From positions 23,635,444 to 23,699,443 of the forward strand of contig NC_090703.1 in NCBI RefSeq assembly GCF_040954835.1: DNA of 64,000 nt, in the 5' to 3' direction. The notes below the pieces were generated by a model, which ran no database searches, had not been told where the DNA came from, and worked only from the letters and a program-made list of their open reading frames with translations. This DNA comes from Lepisosteus oculatus. Lineage: Eukaryota; Chordata; Actinopteri; Semionotiformes; Lepisosteidae. Within the stretch, counting starts at the first letter, position 1; each line of letters begins with the position of its first letter. Below are positions 1-12,700 of this stretch, one piece after another. The translations under genes and the position numbers were made by a program.

Positions 1-1565
1 TTCCCATTTTTAAGCTCTCATAAAATTATGAGAGCTTAGAACAGAGGGAAACACACATAATATCTCATAGCTGAATTAATTTCAGTTTTTTGTCAATATT
101 GGAAATTTGCACCTTTCAAGCGCAATAGCTGTTCATTTTCACACCTTCAATTAAAACAGAAATCTTAAAATGAGATTTAAAGCAAAGTATTTACTTAAAA
201 GGTTGATATGCTGAGTTCTGCCCACAAAATGATGAGTAAAAGAACATAGTTTCCAGCAGGTGTGACAGCTTCACTGATGAGCGAACAAACATCTGCGGCT
301 CACAGTTCTCTTCACCCTGACATGTGTGTGTTACAGTTCAATGCTACAGTACATGAATACAATACATGTTTTGCATGCAAATCCTACCCTGTAAAGAAAG
401 AACCCCAATGTAATTATGAATCCAAGATGGATTAACACCAGCAATGATAAAATACAATGATATTGTCTTAGATGTACAGTGCCAAAATTATCAACAACTG
501 TTGTTTTAAGTCACCAAAACAATCTTCAAAATCTTGCTGGTGCTCTCTTGCCATTGTGTTAAAACAATTATTTTTATTATTTTCTATGTATTTAATATAT
601 GAAGGATAGTGCTTTTTTAAGAGTTGTAGATCTCTTACAAGTGAGTAAAGTAGGTTGTGTCTGGTGACATACTCAATATGCACAATGATATTGTGCGGAT
701 GATTTGTCTCTGCAGTGAAGACTGAAAATCCACTGATTCAGTGAAATGTGGGTGTTCCTCTAAAAGTCACAAAAATGTGGTAGTTTCTGACAATGAGGTT
801 TCTCAAAAATTAAAGGAAGAACCTATGTACTGTAGCTCTTGGAAATTGTATCATTTAAACTGTGTAAATCTTGGCTGCTGTAATTGCAGCAAGAAGGATA
901 TCACATGTCCTTCATACTGTCTCCAAGTGCAGTATGTGAAGACTAAAATAGGGAAAAGGTGCTGAACATAGAATATACAGTGCACAAGTCGAGTGCTCTA
1001 CTCCAGACTTAATCTGGACATAATCCAGCATGTTCTTTTAGGTCTCTTTAAATTTTTAACAGCTGAAGGTATTTGAAGAGTCCAAATTAAATTAGTCCAA
1101 ATGAGCAAATGCTTAGCTCAAATAGGCCATTAAGAGCACAGGTGGAACAAGATCACAGTTGCCTTTCTGGGTAGAGGTGCACAACACTGCCATATAGGAT
1201 GACCCAGAACGTAAAACCCCTAATACTCTTGAGGTTGTGAATCAATTATTTTCCCTCCACATTCCTGCTTCTATTTTCAGGAACTGTGGAAGCGGCTTTT
1301 TTCATCTCCTAGTCTGTTCCAAGTTGTACTTAATCTTTCATTGAGTTGGATGCACAATTTCCTGTTTTTTCTTTAAATCAAATCTGACCTACAGGTCTTG
1401 ACAATACATTTCTTTGGTACTCCTAACGTCTCGCAGTAGAATATATTGGGCAATAGACTATACTATTGCCACTAAAATTTTCACGGCATTCCGATTTTTC
1501 GACTTACTGTATACGTAGAAGTAGGAAGCTAACCTACAAATACTGTATGCAGGTGGTATGTGATT
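1..1565. other. upstream intergenic DNA, no gene recognised
   Basis: AT-rich sequence with only short chance reading frames. A 74-codon cysteine-rich frame at 741-965 has no recognisable domain, signal peptide or splice context. I see no exon with good splice signals. Nothing here identifies an upstream neighbour gene. Confidence 0.5.
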
Positions 1566-1617
1566 CATCCATCCATTTTCTAACCTCTTTATCCAGTAAG
1601 GGGAGTCGCAGGGCTGT
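1566..1617 (-). repeat. short fragment of fish SINE-like repeat
   Basis: The run begins with tandem CATC units and continues into a segment with the GGGGAGTCGCAGGG-type sequence. This is the reverse complement of the GGATGG-tailed repeat seen more completely at 17380 and 51800. Only the tail end is present, directly next to a Tc1-like remnant. Confidence 0.5.
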
Positions 1618-2335
1618 CAAGTTGCTTGGAGATAATTGATGGACTGCAATTTTCAAGTCTTGCCACATATTTTCTATTTGATTCAAGTTTTGGTCAAAGG
1701 TATTCACTTTCCTCTTGTTAAATCACTCCCATATAACTTTGTACTTTGTGTCATTATCATAAGGAAATATAAATTATTGTCCCAGCTTTTAGCAGACTGA
1801 GTTATTATCCCAGAGGTTTTAAGCAGACTGAAGAAGGTTGTTCTATAAGATTCGCCTGTACTTTACTCAGATAAGTTTTCCTTCAATCTTGACAACTTCC
1901 CCGTACCTTCTGAGATACATTCTGATAAAGTACCTCCATTACTTTAATGATTTCATCACCATGCTTAACAGTATTGATGGTGTTGACTGAGTGATGCATA
2001 GAGCCGAGTTTGCACCAGACAAAATGCTATACATTCAGGCTACAAAGTTCCAATTTTGTCTCATCTGACCACAACACATTTGGTCACACATTTGCGGCAT
2101 CAGTTAAATCCTTTGTTGCAAACTCCATGTAGGTTCTGAGATGTTTTTTTTTTCATTACAAATAGGGCCAGCTTTGTGGAGTTACTGCGTTTTGTTGACA
2201 AATGAACATTTTCTCCCACTTCACTCATTGAAGTCTTGTAGCTCTTTCAAAGTTGCTTTTGGCCTCAAGGTGGCGTCCCTAACCATTTCCCTTCTTACCT
2301 GCTGCTCATTATGGAGGGAGTGTCTAGGTTGTGCA
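1618..2335 (-). mobile_element. decayed Tc1/mariner-like DNA transposon
   Basis: Read on the minus strand, broken frames resemble parts of a Tc1-like transposase. Near 1650-1680 is the segment corresponding to the family's NPIENMWxDLK region, and near 2060-2080 a WSDETK-like segment. Between them lies the equivalent of the segment that reads IPTVKHGGG in intact copies. Stops and frameshifts occur throughout, so no protein is made. Terminal inverted repeats were not located. This is recognised from the characteristic order of motifs, not from a search. Confidence 0.7.
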
Positions 2336-2930
2336 ACACTCCATGTTTAAAGAGCTAAATGTATTCAATGTCTTTGAAATTCTTTATACCCTTCTCCTCA
2401 TGTACAGTATGCCTATGACAAACCACAAAAGTGGCTAACCGCAAGTCATGCACCACTATTTATTTGGGAAGCTGTTACACTTACTGTAGGTGTTGCAATA
2501 TGTATTTAATTAGTATAATGTAACTATTCTTTTTAGCAGTTTATCTTGGTATATGGAATTCCTCTGCATCATGTTTTTAGTGCAAAAGTACTTTCATTGT
2601 ACACATGATAAGTCAGATAAATTAAGGCAATAAATATTGAAAGATGCTTCATTGAACATATAATTCTTCTTATTGTTATTTTTACCATGTATATGTGTAC
2701 ATACATATGTATCCTATGTATATAAACTGTACATACACTGTATATACACTATATGACTTATACATGAAAATACTGTATACATGGTTTTCTATGATATTAA
2801 CTGTTTTTTCATGATCACTCCTTTTGTTTCTCAAATTATTTAATAAGTTCTTCTCCCTGTGTATACAGGAGATAATAATAATATAATCCAGGACATTTGC
2901 AAAGTGATTCAGAGCGTCTGTTGACATTAG
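2336..2930. other. AT-rich intergenic DNA
   Basis: No gene is seen. Positions 2690-2790 form a low-complexity stretch rich in alternating TA and CATA words (TATGTATA, ACTGTATA). It is probably simple-sequence-like and not functional. Confidence 0.5.
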
Positions 2931-3687
2931 CCAGTTGTCGTCCCTTCCCCCTTTTCCACATTCCAAGGTCTTCTGGTGGGCTACATGACTACCAGACCAG
3001 GTTCATCTGTTTCCATTTAACTTTAGACAGGCAAAAGTACTGTGAGAAGGGGGGTTTTGGGTGTAAGTGTGTGTGTATGAAGGAGGGGTGGGGGGCAAGT
3101 TTACAGCCACTCAGAGTACTCTTTTCTCAAACAACGCCTAATCTCAGCGCTGTCTAGGCATGTTCCAAGAGAAAAAAAGTTTACTTAAAATTTTGTCTGG
3201 CACTCTGAGTCTTAGAGAGAAGTTTACTCCCACTATGGGGAAAAAAAGGCCCTTCCGGCCTTCTGCTGCCAGCTACCACGATTAGAAACAACATTTCTGT
3301 GGAAAAATATCAGTGAAAACGTTGTGAAAGGGAGAGAGGGAGAAAAAAACACAGAGGGGCAGGCTGACAATTGAGCAGAACAGCCTCTTCCTGACATCCC
3401 CGTTCACACAAATACAGGAAGTTGTGCAAACCGAGAGAGCACTGCACAGACTTTCCTGCACTCAACTTGAGTTTTTTTTTTTCCATGGCCTGTTCCCAAC
3501 TACCACACCAAGAAGCGTGTTCACAGAGGCCCATCTGAACTACTGCTGCACAGCGGGGGACAGAGATCAAGAGGTATCCTATGAGAAGAGAATGGTGCCG
3601 GAGGTGAACATCACCTGATAACGGGGGCTTGAGGTTTGATGGACTAAGAAGACTTGCAGCGCTTCGAGTCCCTTCTGAAGTGCAGTG
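2931..3687 (+). promoter_or_regulatory. probable RIN3 promoter and 5' UTR
   Basis: This block is distinctly richer in G and C than its surroundings and ends at the proposed RIN3 start codon. It lacks an obvious TATA box. It contains a purine-rich GGGAGAGAGGGAG stretch near 3330 and ETS-type cores (CCTTCCGG near 3252, ACAGGAAGTTG near 3414). ETS sites would suit a gene known to be expressed in blood cells, but the link is inference. The transcription start cannot be fixed from sequence alone. If the 5' UTR reaches back to about 3580 it carries three short upstream ORFs. Confidence 0.5.
3581..3647 (+). promoter_or_regulatory. three short upstream ORFs before RIN3 start
   Basis: Upstream ATG codons begin tiny reading frames at 3581-3607 (8 codons plus stop), 3592-3618 (8 codons plus stop, overlapping the first in another frame) and 3639-3647 (2 codons plus stop). 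All end before the proposed start at 3688, so they could dampen or gate translation of RIN3. This holds only if the transcript includes them, which is not shown by the sequence. Confidence 0.45.
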
Positions 3688-3734
3688 ATGATTAAAGCAT
3701 CTGCACTCACACAGGAAACTGGAATCTCTCCAGG
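3688..3734 (+). CDS. rin3: RIN3 coding exon 1
   Basis: The exon encodes the first 15 residues, starting MIKAS, and ends two bases into codon 16 at a GTATGT donor. Human RIN3 starts similarly with MIR. The donor phase (two bases) is exactly what exon 2 needs. The ATG has G at -3. No in-frame extension upstream is favoured. The assignment rests on phase, donor quality and weak N-terminal likeness, so it is probable but not certain. Confidence 0.75.
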
Positions 3735-6700
3735 GTATGTAAGCCTCTTTTGTAAGGAATTAAGTGAGTACACAGAGATTTCTTTAAGGCAACCAACTAT
3801 TTTCCCAAATTGATTTCTTTGATTTTATCACTCCACTACAATTAATACTTTTTCTCATCTGTAGCGGTTTTAGAGCCAAGTTTAAAACAGTTAAGTACTG
3901 TAGTTGTACTTAATAGATATTCAGTCAAGTCTTTTGAAGAGTAATTATGTAGTCTAGCTGAATAGCAAGCAGAAAGCAAATGACAAATCTCAACAACTTT
4001 CAGTTACAAAAAACAAAATAGGAAAACCAGACAACACTAAACAAAATTTCACATCTAAAACATCTCTTTTAATAAATATAACATTTATTGATTTTGTTTA
4101 AGAGAAGAGTCCTTTTAGTCCCTTTGAGGAAAATTTAATTAATGTTACATTTTTTTTAATAAATATTGTAAAACAAATTCTTATTTTAATAGTGCTGAGG
4201 TAGCTTATAAACAAAGCTGTTTCTCTTATTTGTTTACCCATAGAATATTATGGACTGCTGTAATGATTGGTTGTTTATAGTCCTTTATGCCAAGTCCAAA
4301 ATACATAGTGAAGTTCGAAGTCTTAAAACCTTCTGTTGAATGTTGTCTGGAAAACATGGCGTGCATCCAAAATGTCGTAACCCTTTGTATGTTCTGTTCA
4401 TTTTCAAACTTTTTTACTTTTGTGTTTGAAATAATGCATGTTCTGTTTTTGTCAAGTAAAAAACAAAAAAATCAGAATGAATTCCATAATTCCACTACAA
4501 AAATAAAAAAACTACTCTAAACCAGGTAATTAGAACTGTTTTTATTATATTATGGTATAAAAAAGAAAAGGTTATAACCTTTATTGTGAATTGCTTCGGC
4601 AGATTAATAGAATCAGGTAATAATACGATACATATAATATAATTTATAACCACTCATTTGAAAACAAAATGTGAAGTAGGAAACTGAAATAAATATGCTA
4701 AATATGCTGAACAGCTGGTTTGGTTATAGATTTTGTTGATCATTAAGATGTAAAACAATGTAGTATACAGGAAATATATACTGTAGGTAAACTGTCTCTT
4801 TACAAAAATTACACATTGAACAAATGAAATATAACCAAATCAGCCTTGTTTAAAAACACCTCTAAACGTATTAAAGTAAAAGAAATAAAGATAATTATAT
4901 TCTGATCTAGATAAAATAAATAGACCTTCCTGACTGACCTTTGACCTAAGAATTACTAGTCTGCAGGCCTGAAATTATTTAGAAACACAACACACTCATA
5001 AATACATTATTCTGTTGAGCAGCGCTCCTTTCTACCAACATTCTTGACATGAAAATAAATGAAGTACATATGTATTCTTCAGCATATGTACTGTATCGTG
5101 TGCGGTCAAGGTGGTCCATGCTACTAAAGTTAATGTCTTCGCATTGTTTTCCAAGATTCCTGTCTGATGTCATCTGTTTCAAATCAATTTTACTGTAGTC
5201 TGCCATTTAAGATCACAAACCTCTGTCTTGCACATGGTTTCTCTCTCAGGACATGAGTGCCTTTTCCAGTCAGCACCTTTGCCCTTGTTTTAATTTTTTA
5301 ACTCTCAGAAAATTATTCAATCACTAATTAAAGTAAGATTCGCAAACGCAACAATATAAGCACAAGGTTTTTGTCTTGGTACATTACAATGGGGACAGTA
5401 TTTGAATCTGTCTCATAACATTCTTATATAATTAAATCATTCATATTGTGTTAATATACATGTATAAAGATCATGGAAGATCATAATGTTTTATGTCAGA
5501 AGCTGTGATGTTCTGGCAAGCTTTCATTTCTTAAATGTCTAGCAAATTTTCATAACACGCTTTGTCGACCAAGATGTCTTTATACAGTAGCTGTTTTATA
5601 CATACTGTAATTTAATCTGATGGAGTAACGAGAAATGAAAGATAGAGAAGTATTTTTCAATCTCAAGGCAACTCGTTTTAAATAGACATGAAAAAATTTG
5701 TTTTAAAATTTGCTCAACAAAAAAAGAACATATGTTTCCTGACAGATGTAGCCAAGTAGAACTGCCTTCCTTTAGGTCTGTCTGACTTTTTTAAAAATCA
5801 GCATTTTTTTGCTAAATATTCAGCTAGTCTCTTAGTCTTTTTGGCGGTAAGATAAACTTTTCAAACTTTTAGACACTCCTTACTCTATTTTCCATTGCCC
5901 TAGTTATTTGCACAATTTTCATTTCTCATATTTCCATAATCTTTTTATTTTTTCTTCTCCAGGACATGCAAATCAAAAAGGTTTTTATATATATATAGTA
6001 AAAACAAGTAACAATTTTGAAAGGTGGTCTTACATGTGTAAAATTGAATGTCAGCTATATTTATCACTTTTCAAAATATCACTTGCAATGCTCCCACTAC
6101 AGCAATTATTTTTAATCCAGGAGAAGGAATAGCATTTGTGTATACAAAATTGCCATCTTTACTGATTAGAACTAAAAACAGTGATCAGGGTGTTTTGACT
6201 CTTGTCAAAATGTTATGTTTTACTTCTGTTGTTGGATAAGCCTATTCCCTTAAAACAATAATTGCCATATGCAAAGCTAACATTCTAGCACTAGACGTTA
6301 TTCTTAGCTCTGTTTTGTGCAGTATACAATAGTGTACTGTCTGTAGACCAAGGCCATGGCCATCTGAATGAGTGACTGATTTACTAGAATTCCAGAAAGC
6401 ATACAAGAGGCAGTTTGTGAAATAAAAATCTGCTATTTCACCCTTGATCGTCAAACCCATCACCTTGCAGATTCTTCATTTGAATTTTTAATTCTGCATT
6501 AATTCTTCACAGCACATGCATTTTCTGGCCTTACTGGCTTGTAAAAAAACACGTAATTTGGTAAAGACAACAGGGACACTTCTTTGAGGAACACATACAG
6601 TAGATGACCAAAGACTTGTTAATTGTGGTAACGTCTAATTTTCAGAATTATTTTGTTTTATTTTGTTGTTTCTGAAAGTAAAACACAGTGAGTGTATTGT

Positions 6701-9700
6701 TTAAGACTAGGCAATACTGCTGAAAACATTAATTATTTGTTTTTGTCTTTTTCAAAAGGAACCATGTCTTATTCAGGAGTCTCATCAGTGTTTCCATTTT
6801 ATTCATTAAATGCTTGGAGACAAGAGGAGTATGAATGCAGTCATGGTCAAACAAGACTTTCATGCTGTTAAAGAAATTAGCTAATTGCATTGCATTTGCA
6901 AAACCATGTAGTGAACTGAAAATGAAAGCTGGTAGCATGCAAAATCGTGTCTCTCAACTAGAAAAGGCACTAAAGAGAGGTCAAGCAAATGTAATCTGCA
7001 GTTTTTTGTTTATTCAAAACTGGGCAATCGAAATAATGCCTTCAGTACATATCGTAAATCTACCCAGCAAAACAAAATATATTGTTGTCTCTATGACTGA
7101 TACATGTATACAATGAACCTACAGTGTATGTATTTTATATAGAATCTTCTTAAATTTATTAAATATATTTCTGTCGGACCTCTTGCACATATTCCAATGG
7201 AAAGTATCTAGACTTTCTTTTTAAAAAATAAATTATGTATCTGAATTTTGTTTTCCAGTCATGTCACTGGTAAAAGCAGTAATAATAATTAGTTTGCTAG
7301 TTCAGAAAGCAGAAGTGAGCAGTGACAAAGGACACATTGATAGAAATACATTTATGTAACTCTAAACCCCATTGGATTTAATCAGTTATACAGTAGCTCT
7401 TGTGGTAGACAGCTGTGGTAGTTGTTGAGTTCTATACTTTTTCTAGACAAATTTGTCTGAATTTAGCACCTGTATATTGATCCTTTCTCGATTAAGTTCC
7501 TTGTTTCCTTTCTGAATGGCTTCATGAAAGGCTGATTTAGTTATCATTAAGTACAGTATTTGCAGGAAACTGTTTTTTTGGGGAAGCACACTGATTTCGT
7601 TGTTGCAATAAATGTAAAAATCCTGACAGAAATTACATCAGTCTGTGGTCAAACTCTGATTTACTGCTGAAAACCTTCAACCCTTTACAGAAAACCAAAA
7701 CATTACTGAGCATTTTATAATATTTTAGAATATTTTTTGTCTGGCAGTAAATGTCATAGTTGAATTGCTGATTTGGGGTTGCATTAATTGAAAATAAGCA
7801 TCTGAATTCCAGCACTCACAGTGTTGCGTTTCAAACTCTCAGCTATTATATTTGCATTTTTCATTTACTGTACAAGATAAATCAACACCTCCACAAATAC
7901 ACATATTTTTTGTTATTTTAAGAGTTAATTAAATGTGAAATTATGCTACATCTACAGTAACTGCTACTGATGTAAACACTGGAATGAACAGCTTCAGTTA
8001 GGGACGCTGAGTACTTTAGGAGCAGTAAGTGAGCTCATGGGCAAAGTATGTGCAGCTGGGACTTTTGTTTGGATGTCTCGATTTTTCCAGGCTCATTTGT
8101 GAGTTTGGTTTCCTCTTCAAATGTAAGTTAAAGGAAAAATATTGCGAGGATATGGTTGTGTCTCCTTCACTGATTTTGCACTTTAAAAGTAAGAAAATGG
8201 CATGCTGAACTGTACCTCGAGGACTGTACTCATGCAGTACTTACCTTGTGTTTTAGTTATTCCATCTTTAATCAAACGTATTACTTTTGTTTTAATGTAT
8301 TAACTACAAACAACCCAAATGAAGATTTTGCGGTTGCTGTCTTTGTAAAAAACATTTTTTAAAAGTAATCTGTCACCTAAACTTCAAAGCATGAATATAC
8401 ATTTTTTTTAAACATTGAGATCATTATTGGTTGGGAATTGGAGATAAAAAAGAGTATGTGCTTCAGATAAGTGAAAATCGTCTCCTGTTGTGAAAAGCCC
8501 ATATTGAGTACTGAGATGTGCCACATAAGATTTTCCTCTACGAGATCCATCCAAGCCCTGTTTCTTCACCATGTGCATGGATATGAGTTGTGGATATCTA
8601 TATGGAAGGAAAGTGGTACAAAACCTTTGTAAAGGTACAAGTAAAGGTTTTTTCCATGCTGAAAAGAGAAGAAAGAAAACACAACGGAATAATGGAATAA
8701 TCCTTTACTTGTTCCTTTGCAACCTAAGCATGCCGACATACAGTAGCTACAAAAAGTTTGTATTACTGTTTAACCCTTTGGATTGACCAAAAAGAGATTA
8801 TTCTGATAAGCTTTTAGTAGTAATTTCTGATTAGTACTTTTCATCACAGAGCATCTCAAAGTGCTTTACATATTGAAGGAGAGGACTCTTTTCAAAGGCC
8901 CCTGAAGTGCAGCACCCACTACGAAGCAATGCAGGTAGAGAAATGCAAACTTAGTTCACCAGCTGAATGAAAGGGGAACTTCATGACAGTCTTTTAGAGA
9001 AAATCTACTGTAAGTATTCACTAAGTAGACAAGGAGTCAATTTAATATCTCTTCTAATACCATAGATAACATCTGAACAAGGTGTTCCTTGTCACTGTAA
9101 TATGACACTGCGTTGGTGATTTTGGTCGGGTCCACAATATCCTGCAGTAACCTTGTTTCCTTATACAGTAGCTCTTCCAACACAGTACTGACATTGACCT
9201 GGCCCAGTCAGACATGCTTTTGCTATTCTTTTTCAGGGAAATTTGTCAGGGGAGTTTATATTCATTCCTTGATGGGTATTTCTAGAAAAAAAAATCATAC
9301 CAGAAAACTCATTAAAAACTACAGTATATACATTATACATATTGATTCTAAGTTCAAGTTCACTTTTATTGTCATTTTACTCATATACAGGTATATGGTA
9401 TAATGAATGCTATTTAGCTTGCTCTCGGACGATAAGTCTCGGACAAAAAAACAACAATACAATTGTATAATAAAAGAAAGACAGAGACAACAGGCAGTGT
9501 GCAAAACAAAAACAGGCAATGTGTAAAACAACAAAAGGCAACAGGTAATGTGCAAAACAATGTAAGATGTGCAAAAACATACATCAACAGAATTAAATAA
9601 AGGATAGAAAATTATGGGGAGTGAGCTTTTTGACGTGTGAAGTAGAGGTAGATTTCAATGTGTGTTTGAGTTTATGATAACAAAGAAGGCACTGTGAGGT

Positions 9701-12700
9701 TCAGATCATAGGTGAGAGAGGCTGTTTAATAGTATCAAACTTTAATAGTTTGATAGTGCATGGGTAAAAACTGTCTCTGAGTCTGGTAGTCCGGGCCCGA
9801 ATGCTCCGGTACCATTTTCCAGATGGTAGAGGGTCATACAGTCTGTAGCTGGGGTGTGTGGTGTCTTTGATGAGGCTTAGAGCTTTCCTCAAGCACCATC
9901 AGTCATAAATGTCCTGTATGGATGGGACGGCAACCCCAGTGATGGACTTTGAAGGTGAACTTGAACTTAAATGAAGGTGGACTTTCCTCAGTTCTAAACT
10001 GAGGAAACCACCTGCATTTAACAGTAAAGGTACTTGGTATTGTATCATTTTATCATTGTCTTATAGTATTGGTTAAGGTTATCCACTTGTTTGTACTTTC
10101 ATAACCTCTGTTGCAGAATTTCTCACTATTCTGAAAAATAAAATATATATATAACTAATTACTAGTTATGGAACTGTATATGAAAATCTACTTGATATAA
10201 AATATCTAAATTTGTCCTCTCTGTGTTGTTAGATCATAATCAAAAATGCTGAAAAACATTCACTGCTTGTTTGTACTTTAATTATTTATGTGAATTGATA
10301 GTTTAATTTAATAATGTCATTATTTGATTATTTTTTAATGATTTTATCAACCATATGGTTATTGTAATAGTGGGCAGTTGCAGAACATTGTGTCCAGAGA
10401 TGCATTTTGATTAATTTAGAAATATTAAAATGCTTCTGTTTTGATGGCTACATTGACAAATTGAGTAGCATCGGTACTCACCAGTGATTCTAACATCATT
10501 TGTGCAACCTCTGTGCATGCAGATACACTAAAATATTAATACATTATTTAAAACTGAGACCCAGAACACTGAGACCCAGAAAAATCCAGAAACTGCAACA
10601 TTAATAATAATATTTGCATTTCCAAGACGCATCAATAGAACATTTAAAAAATATTTATTTTAAGTGTTTTTATGACAATATATTTCACTGACAGACAGCT
10701 GTAGCCTTTGCTTTGATTTGGTTATCTGTCTCACAATATTCCAGCTGTTATCTGTTCCATCACTGTTTTCTGTTTCACTGTACACACTTACCACATACTG
10801 TACACCGTACTGTATTAGACTGAGTATATGAACTAAGTTTCTCCTGCACATAACCCAGAAACAGAAAAAAATGGCATACGTCTTTATTCAACCATAGGCA
10901 ACTATTCGTAGGATGCATTTTTATATTAAACATTACATATGTGTGTTTTAAAGAATGCCAGATAATATTTAAGGCTTTTGTTTTAAAAAGTAGAACATTA
11001 TTAGTGAAATGCTGTATAATCAGGTGCAAATAGTTATAAAAATAACATTTTTCAGAGGTATGGATCTGAGAATGGACACATTGTGACAAAGTTCTGGAAT
11101 CCTGAGTGACCCAATGAACAAAGACACTTGCTCTTAGAGCAGGTTGAGCACTGCGGTCCATACACTGCTGGTCTGAACTTGAGTTGTGTCATTGTCAGCT
11201 ATTGCTTAAAATTCCCCAAGCAGCAGCATATGGATGAGAGTATCACTGACGCAGAGGTGAGATTAGTTGTTCAGGACTCTCCTCCAGGCAAAAAGTGACT
11301 TCAGTGAGATCAGTGAGGAATGCTGCATCCCCCAGTCAGAGTCAGGTGCAAAAGAGTGCATCTGATGCAGACTGACTCTGCAGGTGAGTGTTTCAGGGGA
11401 CTGTCAGTGTGCATTATTTTCAGAGGGCCAAGTCAACACAATTGCAAGTACCAAATTGGATGGATATACTGTTTAAGAAAAATAATTGCTGATTCCAAAT
11501 GAAAACATACAAAAACTTTTCTTTTTTCTAACAGGAATGTGCTCCCAAGTGGACCAAATGCCAGTGAGATGCAACCCAGGTAAGTGCTTATGGCAGGCCT
11601 TCTGTAGAGAGGTCTTTTATTGCATTTCCGAGGCTGTGTCTCAGATAAGATCAGCTGCAATAATGGCTCTCTACAGCAAAATTATTTCAAATTCCTCTTT
11701 TCTTTTTTTAGTAAAATTGCTGTGGAACAACATTTTTAACATCGTTGTTGTACAAGAGGTGTTCCATATGTCTCTAGACTGATTATGAAGCATGTGATTG
11801 TAAGCAATCTCTTTTAGAGATGGGGACTCTGTTTACATGTGAACTTTTCTCCATTGTATGAAAAAGGAGCAAACTGATCTTTTCATCTTAAAATAGTAAC
11901 ACTCAGGGGAATCTGTGTTGATGTGGTCCTAATATAGTTGGTGGATGTGCCTCACTTTATAGTATACAGTTAAATAGAGGTCAGACAAATTCAACCATTG
12001 GAAGGATACAAAATAATGGATAGTATGACTTACAGAAGTGACATCTGAAATAATCCAAAAAGAACGTACTAAGAATGGAGTGAGAAGTTAAATCAGGTTT
12101 TGATCATTTTCTTAACTGAAGAGAGCTAGGAGGATATTTCTTTAAATTTCCTAAAATTTAGCTCATAGTGAAAAAATGTGAATATTACTAGGCTACACTT
12201 AAACATAGTTTTGGTTCACAGTTTGTATTACATGCCTACAGAACATCATTGGACAATAAAAGCAACATCAACCTTTCTCAAATATGCAGCCATAGCTACT
12301 TGGGTTTCACACAGTGTCCTAAATAGGAGTTTGGAAGTTTTGGGATTTTGGATTGCTATTATTCTTCATGTTGTAAATATTAAAAGTTTGTTCATTTGTT
12401 GTGGGAGTTTTTTTTTCTTTCTGGTAAAGAAATGAAGTTGTGGAGTATTTATATATGATCAACTATTTGTTGTTTTGTTAATACATATGAAAAGTTCAAT
12501 GACATGTGCCTGTTTTTCTTTTATATCTATTGGCGTTGGATTGAGAATATCCCATGTCAACTACATTACAGACCACCCTGCTGTCAGAGTGTGTCCAATC
12601 AGCCAGAGCAATCCATATTGACAGAAAATGCTTTTCTTTCTCTTTGAGTCTGCCTACTGCCTCAGGGTGGACACATACTGTTGGACACCCCTCTGCAGTG

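Larger units (their letters stand above)
3735..11534 (+). other. RIN3 intron 1
   Basis: About 7.8 kb, AT-rich. It contains a Penelope-type terminal fragment near 8.63-8.75 kb, a fragment related to the GCGCTTT repeat family near 8.85-9.0 kb, and a LINE 3' fragment at 9.35-9.97 kb. The rest shows no exon or RNA gene that I recognise. Short open frames at 4287, 6835 and 10775 look like chance. Confidence 0.7.

Noticed and set aside
741..965. cysteine-rich 74-codon frame as a small secreted protein
   Set aside because: No signal peptide, no regular cysteine spacing and no splice or promoter evidence.
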